A stretch of DNA of 51,446 nucleotides from Bacillota bacterium. Lineage in GTDB: Bacteria > Bacillota > Clostridia > Acetivibrionales > DSM-1351. Below, in pieces: positions 9,249-17,800 of the stretch. The stretch covers positions 1 to 51,446 of the forward strand of contig JAEZIB010000008.1 in assembly GCA_023416275.1 (NCBI GenBank), written 5' to 3'. Positions within the stretch are counted from its first letter, which is position 1. Every line of letters begins with the position of its first letter. The position numbers and the translations under genes were made by a program. A model generated the notes under the pieces. That model did no database searches. It was not told the origin of the DNA and saw only the letters and a list, made by a program, of their open reading frames with translations.

Positions 9249-10298
9249 ATGACTAATGTAAAAAAAACTATATTTTACATAATATTATCAGTGTCATTTG
9301 TTGGAGTAGTTGTTTTTGTGTACTTTTTTGGCAATAGAATTTTCAAGATTTTATCACCTTTATTAATTGCTGTTGTCATTGCCTATATTATATACCCATT
9401 AGTCATTAAATTTGAAAGAAAGGGTATAAAAAGAAGTATTGCAATTATAGTTATTTACACTTTTATTATGTTATCAATGGTTTTCTTTTCAGTTTACATT
9501 ATGCCTTACGTATTGGACAATGCAAAAGAACTATTCAATACATTACCAAGTATAACTAATAATTACAAAGAACTTTTTAATTCACTTATATCAAAAATAA
9601 GGACAAGCGAATGGCCTCCTGAAATTAAAAACGTAATTTTTAATGAAATAAATAATGCAACCGTTCTTTTGCAGCAATATTTTTCACAAGCTATGAAAAG
9701 GTCATTAGGAGCAGTAGCTTCATCAATTGCTATTTTAATAAATACTGTGCTATCTATGATTATTGCATATTATTTTTTAAAGGACATTGATGGAATAAAA
9801 AGGTCAACACTTTTAATTGCTCCAAAGAGAATGCGTAATGAGTTAGTTAATATAGGGCGTGAACTAAATTCTATTATATCTCATTTTATACAGGGACAAT
9901 TACTTACGGCATGTATTGTTGGGATATTGGAGACATTAGGCTTATATTTTATAAATGTGAAGTATCCATTTGTTTTAGGGATAATAGGTGGTATTGCCAA
10001 TATTATTCCTTATTTTGGACCATTTTTAGGTGCAATTCCTGCTGTTGCAATAGCTCTGTTAGACTCACCAAGTAAAGCATTATTTGCAGCCTTAGTTTTC
10101 ATAATTGTTCAGCAAATTGACAATGCTTTTATTTCACCCAAAATTATTGAAGGAAAGCTGGGTTTACATCCAATAACTACAATTGTTGCTGTACTGGTAG
10201 GAGGAGAGTTTTTTGGAATAATTGGTATGCTGATAGGTGTCCCTATAACTGCGATGCTTAAGGTTGTGTTTAGAAGAGTGATTGATTTAGTTGTATAA
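9249..10298 (+). CDS. AI-2E family membrane transporter
   Basis: 349 residues from the ATG at 9249, chosen because GGGAGG lies 6 bases before it. The frame stays open upstream to 9108, but that extension is repeat sequence without a ribosome site. Topology fits PF01594: two N-terminal helices (about residues 10-65), a further hydrophobic stretch, a soluble central region and several C-terminal helices. The conserved block NIIPYFGPFLGAIPA is in the C-terminal half, with the QQIDNAFISPKII motif after it. The family includes autoinducer and ion (Na+/H+) exporters and the sporulation protein YtvI; no substrate can be assigned from sequence. Confidence 0.85.
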   Translation: MTNVKKTIFYIILSVSFVGVVVFVYFFGNRIFKILSPLLIAVVIAYIIYPLVIKFERKGIKRSIAIIVIYTFIMLSMVFFSVYIMPYVLDNAKELFNTLPSITNNYKELFNSLISKIRTSEWPPEIKNVIFNEINNATVLLQQYFSQAMKRSLGAVASSIAILINTVLSMIIAYYFLKDIDGIKRSTLLIAPKRMRNELVNIGRELNSIISHFIQGQLLTACIVGILETLGLYFINVKYPFVLGIIGGIANIIPYFGPFLGAIPAVAIALLDSPSKALFAALVFIIVQQIDNAFISPKIIEGKLGLHPITTIVAVLVGGEFFGIIGMLIGVPITAMLKVVFRRVIDLVV

Positions 10299-10566
10299 AA
10301 ATATATTGCTTTAAATCATTTTAACCATTATTATAATGTGTATGAGAATCAACTTTTAGATTTCATTTTACTAAAGGCAATTACCGTTAAAAACCTTTTT
10401 TATTTAGGCCATTTATGCATTTAACGTAGTTTAGGTTTGAATTTATTTTACGATTTTTAGAGGCTTTAGCCAATAGTGATTGATTTTACTAAGGTTTAGT
10501 ATGTATCGGATTAATTAAGGCCATTTACAGGCTTGTTATTTTTTGAATATTATGGAGGTAAGATAA

Positions 10567-10929
10567 GTGAAATTTGAGCGTAAGCACAGGAATATTATAA
10601 TAATTGCAATAGCAGTATTCTTTATTTTATATGGATTGCTTGATATGACATTCAATTTTAATATTAATAAGGAATTAGAGGACAATGTGTCTTGGATTCT
10701 GACGATAATTGCTGTTGCATTACTTTTTAGTGGTACTAAGCCAAAATTCAATAATTTTGAGGAAGCTAATAATTCTAAACTGGAAAACACTGATGACAAT
10801 CAAAACAATACTATTAACCCATCAAATTCTATTGCAGCTGACTCAGAGGTAAATGGGGTTGAGAATTCTGACATAGGTAGTACTACTGAACAGGATAATG
10901 CTGATGATGCTGATAATAAGGATAATTAG
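10567..10929 (+). CDS. Small two-helix membrane protein with acidic Asn-rich tail
   Basis: 120 residues with a GTG start, set by GGAGG 10 bases upstream. Two membrane helices (about residues 10-30 and 37-55) are followed by a low-complexity tail rich in Asn, Asp, Glu and Ser, which would be disordered. I do not recognise the family. It ends 45 bp before the promoter of the valS T-box transcript, so it is a separate unit. Confidence 0.65.
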   Translation: MKFERKHRNIIIIAIAVFFILYGLLDMTFNFNINKELEDNVSWILTIIAVALLFSGTKPKFNNFEEANNSKLENTDDNQNNTINPSNSIAADSEVNGVENSDIGSTTEQDNADDADNKDN

Positions 10930-10973
10930 GATACTAGAAGGTTTTTGCGCCTGATAATTTGTATTGTCACTAC

Positions 10974-11002
10974 TTGACAGAGCTAGATATATTATATATC
11001 AT
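10974..11002 (+). promoter_or_regulatory. Sigma-A-type promoter of the valS T-box transcript
   Basis: TTGACA at 10974-10979 and TATCAT at 10997-11002 are separated by 17 bases. It lies about 25 bases before the first conserved T-box nucleotides. Confidence 0.75.
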
Positions 11003-11027
11003 TATTTCTAAGCATTTATATATTAAA

Positions 11028-11354
11028 AGTAATGAACAAGAGGAGTAGACAGTTGATTTTCCTTAGAGAGGAGCCGCAGGGTGAAAGGCTCTGAATTGAT
11101 ACTGTTGAAGGTAGCTTGGGAGCTCCGCACTGAAATATTGTATTAAAACAGCATAAATTATTGTTGTGTTTTGAGTGTTGCAGCGTGATATTGCAATACT
11201 TACAATATAGTATAAGTAGGCTGCGGCGGGTTGCGAACGTTAATCGTTTTGAGATTCATTGATAGATTTGATAGAATTATTTAGATTTATCTAATGAAAT
11301 TTTGGTGGTACCGCGATACAGCTTTCGTCCAAATACTGGATGAGAGCTTTTTTG
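11028..11354 (+). promoter_or_regulatory. T-box riboswitch (valine-type) with terminator
   Basis: The antiterminator signature TGGTGGTACCGCG is at 11303-11315, followed by a terminator hairpin (AGCTTTCGTCC at 11320 pairing with GGATGAGAGCT, G-U allowed) and a T-run ending at 11353. Stem I begins around AGAGGAGTAGACAG. The segment GAAGGTAGCTTGG near 11109 offers GTA, a valine codon, at the likely specifier position, in line with valS downstream; the exact specifier is inferred by context. Uncharged tRNA-Val would stabilise the antiterminator and switch on the downstream genes. Confidence 0.93.
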
Positions 11355-11492
11355 ATTTCTGTAGAAATATAGCTTTTTAGCTAGCTAATGGTAGAGAAGG
11401 ATTTTTGTGAACAGAGCCGACTTTAAATGAACGTCAGGCTAGAGCTATTAATTAGGAAAGGCAAGTTAAAAATAAAAAGGAGGGCTGAAGCC

Positions 11493-11555
11493 ATGCCTGC
11501 ACTAAATAAGCTTTTATGGCAACGGGCACGGTCACATAGTTATGAAACCAATTGA
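11493..11555 (+). CDS. 20-residue leader peptide overlapping the next gene
   Basis: ATG at 11493 follows AAGGAGGGCTGAAGCC, the only strong ribosome site in this stretch, and encodes MPALNKLLWQRARSHSYETN before a stop at 11553-11555. The next gene starts inside it at 11542, in another frame and without its own ribosome site. Either the leader couples translation of the downstream gene or the site serves it directly at long spacing. Confidence 0.45.
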   Translation: MPALNKLLWQRARSHSYETN

Positions 11556-11787
11556 TATTGTAGCATTAGCAATATTAGCAGTAGGATTTGCTGTGGTGCT
11601 TTCATCTAAAGCTATAGTTAATAAGTTTAACTTGGTGGAAAAGCAGGAATGTAAGTATGCAAGCGAATTATCAGAGGAAGAGTTGAACAATTACAAGCTA
11701 AATAAAGCTTCATTTAATATGAAAATAGCAGGACTATTAATAACAATACCCGGATTTATTTTATTTCTAATTTCGAACAAATTTTAA
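11542..11787 (+). CDS. Small two-helix membrane protein, unknown function
   Basis: 81 residues: a first helix at about 5-25 (VALAILAVGFAVVLSSKAIV), a central charged segment (EKQECKYASELSEEELNNY), and a second helix near the C-terminus (IAGLLITIPGFILFLI). The start has no ribosome site; it overlaps a leader peptide that does. It lies between the T-box and valS, so it should share valine-tRNA control with valS, with 33 bp between them. I do not recognise the family. Confidence 0.65.
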   Translation: MKPIDIVALAILAVGFAVVLSSKAIVNKFNLVEKQECKYASELSEEELNNYKLNKASFNMKIAGLLITIPGFILFLISNKF

Positions 11788-11820
11788 AACATTATATAAA
11801 ATCATTGGGAGGGAAAGATT

Positions 11821-14472
11821 ATGGACGAACAACAAAATATTGCAAAACAATATGATCCAAGTCAAGTTGAGGATAGACTTTACCAAAAATGGATGGATGA
11901 AGGATACTTTCATGCTGTTCCAGACAAAAATAAAAAACCTTATACAATTGTGATGCCGCCGCCTAACATTACTGGGCAACTCCACATGGGTCATGCCTTA
12001 GATAACACATTGCAGGACATTCTTACCAGAACAAAGAGAATGCAGGGCTTTAGTGCATTGTGGCTTCCAGGAACAGACCATGCCAGCATTGCAACTGAAG
12101 CGAAGATTGTTGATGCTATGGCAAAAGAAGGTATTACAAAGGATATGATAGGCCGTGACAAATTCCTTGAAAGAGCATGGGAATGGAGAAGAGTCTATGG
12201 CGGCAGAATAGTAGAGCAGCTTAAAAAACTTGGTAGCTCTTGTGATTGGGAACGTGAACGCTTCACAATGGACGAGGGTTTATCAAAAGCAGTTCAAGAA
12301 GTATTTCTGAAGCTTTATGACAAGGGACTCATTTACAAGGGAGAGAGAATAACTAACTGGTGTCCTAAATGTAATACTTCAATTTCTGATATAGAGGTTG
12401 AGTATGAGGAACAGGCAGGACATTTCTGGCATATAAAATATCCAGTAAAGGACAGCGACGAGTTTGTTATAATAGCTACAACCCGTCCTGAAACACTATT
12501 AGGAGATACAGCCGTTGCAGTAAACCCAGAGGATGAGAGGTATGCTCATTTGGTTGGCAAGACCCTTATTCTTCCCCTTGTAAACAAGGAGATACCTGTA
12601 ATTGCAGACTCCTATGTTGATAAGGAATTTGGAACTGGCTGTGTAAAAATTACACCTGCCCATGACCCAAATGACTTTGAAGTTGGTTTAAGACATGATT
12701 TACCTGTAGTAAGAATCATGGACGACAATGCAATAATGAATGACAATGCAGGACAGTACAAGGGTCTTGACAGATACGAAGCTAGAAAGAAAATGGTAGA
12801 GGATTTAGAAAAGCTTGGTTTACTTGTTAAAATTGAAAATCACTCTCATAATGTTGGTACTTGCCAGAGATGTAGAACAGTTGTTGAACCATTCATTTCA
12901 AAGCAATGGTATGTTCGAATGAAGCCATTGGCAGAGCCTGCAATAGACGCTGTTAGAAGCGGTGCTACAAAGTTTGTACCTGATAGATTCTCAAAGATAT
13001 ACTATAACTGGATGGAAAATATTCAGGATTGGTGTATTTCAAGACAGCTTTGGTGGGGACATAGAATTCCAGCATATTATTGCCTGGAATGTGGTCATGT
13101 TATGGTTCAAGGAGATGCACCAGATAAGTGTTCTAAGTGTGGAAGCACTAAGCTTGAGCAAGATCCTGATACACTTGATACATGGTTCAGTTCAGCACTA
13201 TGGCCCTTCTCAACCTTGGGTTGGCCTGAAAAGACTGAGGATTTAGAATATTACTATCCTACAGATGTTTTAGTAACAGGATATGATATCATATTCTTCT
13301 GGGTTGCAAGAATGATATTCTCTGGTGTTGAGAACATGAAGGAAACACCGTTTAAATATGTATTTATACATGGTATTGTTAGGGATTCTCAGGGAAGAAA
13401 GATGAGTAAATCTCTGGGCAATGGTATTGATCCACTTGAAGTTATAGCTCAATACGGTACTGATGCATTGAGATTTGCTTTAGTAATAGGAAATTCGCCT
13501 GGAAATGATTTGAGATTTTCACCTGAAAAAGTTGAAGCTGCCAGAAACTTTGCAAACAAGGTTTGGAATGCGTCAAGATTTGTATTGATGAATTTTGATG
13601 AGAACCTAGATTTCAGCAAGGTTGATAAGAATAAATTTACCATTGCAGACAAATGGATTATGTCAAGAATAAACACAGTAACAAAAGAAGTAACTGAAAA
13701 TATTGATAAATTTGAGTTGGGTCTGGGTCTACAGAAAATATATGACTTCATATGGGAAGAATTCTGCGACTGGTACATTGAGATGGTTAAACCTAGACTT
13801 TATGACAGAGAAAGCGAAGGAAGACTGGAAGCACAGTATGTTCTGAACTTTGTTCTTGCAAATGCCATGAAGCTGCTTCACCCATATATGCCATTTGTAA
13901 CAGAGGAGATTTACACTCACCTGATTAATGATGGCAGAAGCATAATGATTTCAGAGTGGCCTGAGTACAGTGGAGAATTGAACTTTGCTGCTGATGAAGC
14001 AAAAATGAAAACTATTATGGATGCTATCAGAAATATTAGAAATATTCGTGCTGAAATGAATGTTCCACCAGCAAAACGTGCAAAGATGATATTTGTAGCA
14101 GCAGGGGCAGATGAAAAAGCTACTTTAGCTGAAGGTGAAGCCTTCTTCCAAAGATTAGCAGGAGCTTCTGAGGTAATAGTACAGGCTGATAAAGAGGGTA
14201 TTCCTGCAGATGCAGTAGGTACAGTTATTGCCGGAGTGGAAATATTTATTCCTCTCGATGAGCTGATTGACTTTGAAAAGGAAATTGAAAGATTGACTAA
14301 GGAAATGAAAAACCTTGAAGGCGAGCTAAAGAGAGTTAATGGTAAGCTGAACAATGAAGGCTTTGTATCAAAGGCACCAGCTAGTGTTATTGAAGAGGAA
14401 AAGGCAAAAAGAGAAAAGTATCAAGACATGTACAACAAGGTTGTTGAGAGGTTGGAAAGTTTGAAGAAGTAA
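11821..14472 (+). CDS. valS: Valyl-tRNA synthetase
   Basis: 883 residues, a full-length class Ia synthetase that charges tRNA-Val in the cytoplasm. It has the HIGH-type motif as HMGH (residues 55-58) after PPPNITGQL, and KMSKS at 527-531. A CP1 editing domain lies between them and includes the conserved TTRPETLLGDTAVAVNP segment. Two zinc-knuckle-like CxxC pairs (CLECGH and CSKCGS) are visible near residues 420-440. An anticodon-binding domain and a C-terminal coiled coil (about 815-883, lysine- and glutamate-rich) complete it. GGGAGGG lies 8 bases before the ATG. It is under the T-box upstream. Confidence 0.98.
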   Translation: MDEQQNIAKQYDPSQVEDRLYQKWMDEGYFHAVPDKNKKPYTIVMPPPNITGQLHMGHALDNTLQDILTRTKRMQGFSALWLPGTDHASIATEAKIVDAMAKEGITKDMIGRDKFLERAWEWRRVYGGRIVEQLKKLGSSCDWERERFTMDEGLSKAVQEVFLKLYDKGLIYKGERITNWCPKCNTSISDIEVEYEEQAGHFWHIKYPVKDSDEFVIIATTRPETLLGDTAVAVNPEDERYAHLVGKTLILPLVNKEIPVIADSYVDKEFGTGCVKITPAHDPNDFEVGLRHDLPVVRIMDDNAIMNDNAGQYKGLDRYEARKKMVEDLEKLGLLVKIENHSHNVGTCQRCRTVVEPFISKQWYVRMKPLAEPAIDAVRSGATKFVPDRFSKIYYNWMENIQDWCISRQLWWGHRIPAYYCLECGHVMVQGDAPDKCSKCGSTKLEQDPDTLDTWFSSALWPFSTLGWPEKTEDLEYYYPTDVLVTGYDIIFFWVARMIFSGVENMKETPFKYVFIHGIVRDSQGRKMSKSLGNGIDPLEVIAQYGTDALRFALVIGNSPGNDLRFSPEKVEAARNFANKVWNASRFVLMNFDENLDFSKVDKNKFTIADKWIMSRINTVTKEVTENIDKFELGLGLQKIYDFIWEEFCDWYIEMVKPRLYDRESEGRLEAQYVLNFVLANAMKLLHPYMPFVTEEIYTHLINDGRSIMISEWPEYSGELNFAADEAKMKTIMDAIRNIRNIRAEMNVPPAKRAKMIFVAAGADEKATLAEGEAFFQRLAGASEVIVQADKEGIPADAVGTVIAGVEIFIPLDELIDFEKEIERLTKEMKNLEGELKRVNGKLNNEGFVSKAPASVIEEEKAKREKYQDMYNKVVERLESLKK

Positions 14473-14521
14473 ATTCGAATTTCTATATATGGAGCAGATA
14501 TGTTCCAAGTAAATTGCTTAT

Positions 14522-14583
14522 AAGAGCTGATTTTATAAATGAGATGGTTGTCTTCATCTTCAGGAATAAAAGAGGCTCTTTTT
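14522..14583 (+). terminator. Likely terminator after valS
   Basis: AAGAGC pairs with GCTCTT with further pairing of TGATTTTAT to AATAAAAGA, a long loop between, and a T-run. The loop is long (about 30 bases), so this is less certain than the other terminators. Confidence 0.5.
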
Positions 14584-14884
14584 ATTTATAAATTTAACAA
14601 AAAATAGCTTGTTAATGACAACAAAAAAAGGTAAAATATTCATTGATTTATAATATATGCATACTTATTCTGTTTTGGTTTTTGGTCATTATTATTTTGA
14701 CTTAATTGTGAATGAATTATCATAAATCAAATGATATAGTGGTAAGAATGTTTTTGAACGCTCCCGAAAGTTATCTGTATGTCACCAAATTCTAATTGTA
14801 AAGTGAATAAATAGATCTTTATACTAAATTGTGTAAGAGTAGAGATACAGATATAATGCAAACTAAAAAGAAAGGTAGTAAGAT
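14584..14884. other. AT-rich leader of the adhesin gene
   Basis: A 300-bp stretch with no ORF. It should hold the adhesin promoter. A GATATAATGC sequence at about 14851 could be a -10 box, with no good -35 partner. I looked for c-di-GMP riboswitch signatures and did not find them. Confidence 0.35.
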
Positions 14885-17800
14885 ATGAAAAAAAGGAAGA
14901 GACAATTACTATTAACTTGGGCAATGACGATGTTGATGATATTAAATATATTTTTACCATTTAGTTTAGCCTGTGCTGTGGATATTAGTACAACGGTGCT
15001 TACGAATTTTATGGCTGCAGTCAAACAGGATGGAAACCCAATCGCCGAGGGAGGTACTTTAACGAGCACTAAGCCAATACGAGTGGATATTTCCTTTGGT
15101 GTGCCAGTTGAGGGAGACGATCCAACTCCTACAGCCCCAGTTCAAAAGGGTGATACGGTAAAATTTGACTTAAGCAATGCGTTCAAGGTGACTTCAGGGA
15201 GTTCTATTGAGTTAAAAATGGGATCACTAATGGTAGCTCATGCAACAATTATAACAGATCCCGACACAAAGATGGTGACCGCAAATGTTATCTTTGATGG
15301 AGATGATTCAGTGTTCGATGGAACATCTAGCAACGTATTTTGCCAGTTTGGCGGAAATTTTGAATATTATGGCGGTAGCGCAGGGGATCATACTATATCA
15401 ATATTGGAAAAGACATATACCGTAAATGTCCCTGAGGTGCCAATTATATACAATATGACCAAAACAGGTACTGCAGATCTAGCTAATCAAAGCATTGAGT
15501 GGAAAGTTGATATTCAAACCACGCAAGGAGGTATACCTATTGATTTAGTTGGGTATCAGTTCTTTGATGATTTACATAATGTGGGGGAATATATTCCAGC
15601 TTCGTTTAAGGTGGACGGCACAGATGCGTTTCCGGATACATCGAATAATTCAATTCGGTATGTCTTTCCTAATAACTCAACTAGCCCCAAGACAATAACA
15701 TTCAAGACGAAAATCACTGACAGTACGTATTATGCAAATTCTGAGCAAAAGGTTAACAACAAGGCTCAACTTCTAACAAGCGAATCAAGTGTAGTGGCTG
15801 AAGGACAATGCGAGGTTAAATTTACTCCGAAGTGGATTGAAAAAACAGGTGTGTCAAGCGATGTCGGAAGTTCAGGAATCTATGACCCGACAAACCGCAC
15901 AATAACGTGGACAATAACTGCCAACCATATGGGAGCAACTCTAAATAATGTGGTTATAACTGATAAGTTGATGAATGGGTTAACTTTTAAATCAGCAAAG
16001 TGGCAAATATGGGATGGCTCTGAATGGGGTTCAGATAATGGAATAATACCAAATGCCAATGGTGAATATGCAATTGGCAACATTAACTCTAAAATTCTTA
16101 TGACTATAGTGACCAATGTTCCCGACGATGCATATACCACGGGAGTAACAACTTACAGCAATTCCGCCAGTATTAGATGGGATGACTTTTTGGGTTTAAC
16201 AACTAGCAGTATCAATGTTACTATCGGATATAATGCCATATCAAAGTCAGGTGTGGCAGATGCTGCAAACCAAAAAATTAAATGGACCGTAAATGTAGAT
16301 ACAAAAGGACAAAGCATTCCAGATTTGAAGGTATATGACCTTCTTGTTTACGGAAACAACATTAACCTCTCAACTGTTACTGGCATTCCAAGTGGCATTG
16401 ATGCCACAAAGTTAACACCGCAGTATGGACAGAAATATACTGGAGATTTTACTGGAGCGTTTACGGTGAATGTGATTCCAATTATGCAGGGAACAAAACA
16501 GGTTGCCGATTTGGTTGAGGTCACTGGCCTGTCTACAACTGATCCAAATACGTTCAGCTTTGAAAGTCAGGTTGTAAACCCAAATATATTTGCCGGAAAT
16601 AAAACGTCTACTGTATGGAACACGGCGACGCTTTTCAGTGCCAATGCAAAGCTTAACGCTTCCACAAAAAGTGTTAATTATTCAAACCATATGCTGAGTA
16701 AGGAGATGCTAAATCGTATAGCAATGTCCGACCCATCAGGTGGTGTAAACAACTCTACTACTAATGTTTCACAAGGCTTTGACTATAAGAATAAGTCAGC
16801 AATTTTTCGACTAAACGTCAACGCAGATGGTATTGACTTAACCAATACGACAAACTCGGAGGGACAAATTCTGGGAACAGCAACACTTACAGACATCCTG
16901 CCGGACGGTTGGGAGTTTGTAGACATAGATTTTGGTTCAAAGTACTTAATTTTTGAAGGAATAGGGCAATCCAACGGAACAATTTTGGCTAAAGATACCA
17001 CACCAGATACAGTCGCGAACCTTGATGCTAGTTTCAGCGGGCGAACGGCATCCTTTGCGTTCACTACGTTGGACAAGCCATATGTTATTTTGGTAAAAGC
17101 AAGACCTACCAGTGAAACAACAGCGCTTTATTTCTCTGCCAATCAGGTTTTAACGAAACGCAACAACATAACCTTGAAAACTGAGAACTGGAATACTGGC
17201 GTAAGTAGCTATCAGGACATAACCATCACCAGTAAAATGCTAGATAAAAATACTATACAATCAAAGGCAGGCGAATTATGCTGGACAGTAGATTACAAGC
17301 CATATGCTATAGCGAACTCCAGCGAAAAATTGGAAGATCAATTACCAAACGGCATTGATCTACGCATGGATTCCAGTGGGAGGCTAGTGATTTCGGGAAA
17401 TATTATGGCAAACGAGATGGACCTTAATGCCGATGGAAGCTATACAGTAGGAAGCCCTGTTACACTGGAACTGGGGAAAAACGTGAGCTACAATAACGGA
17501 ACACGAGTTCTGAGTTTTACTATACCCGATACAGCAAAAGCCTATCGATTCAGCTATCTAACCGATATCACAGGTGAGCCGGGAATCATTACGAACAAAG
17601 TATCCCTACTTGGGAGCAGCCCTGAAGAAACATCAAAACCTTATGTTATTACGGCTTCGGATGGTAGTGCCAGCCTCCAAAGAAATGGCTGGATTAGTAT
17701 AGTGAAGACTAATGGAACGGGTTTTCCACTTGCAGGTGCAGAGTTTACGCTATATGCGATGGATGGTACGACTGTGATAAAGAAAGGTCTTACTGGTAGT

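Noticed and set aside
13917..14354. 145-codon minus-strand frame opposite valS
   Set aside because: Antisense shadow of a clearly coding gene, rich in Ser/Ile from the opposite frame.
14584..14884. Riboswitch before the adhesin gene
   Set aside because: I looked for c-di-GMP-I/II-type conserved blocks and found none; only AT-rich sequence.
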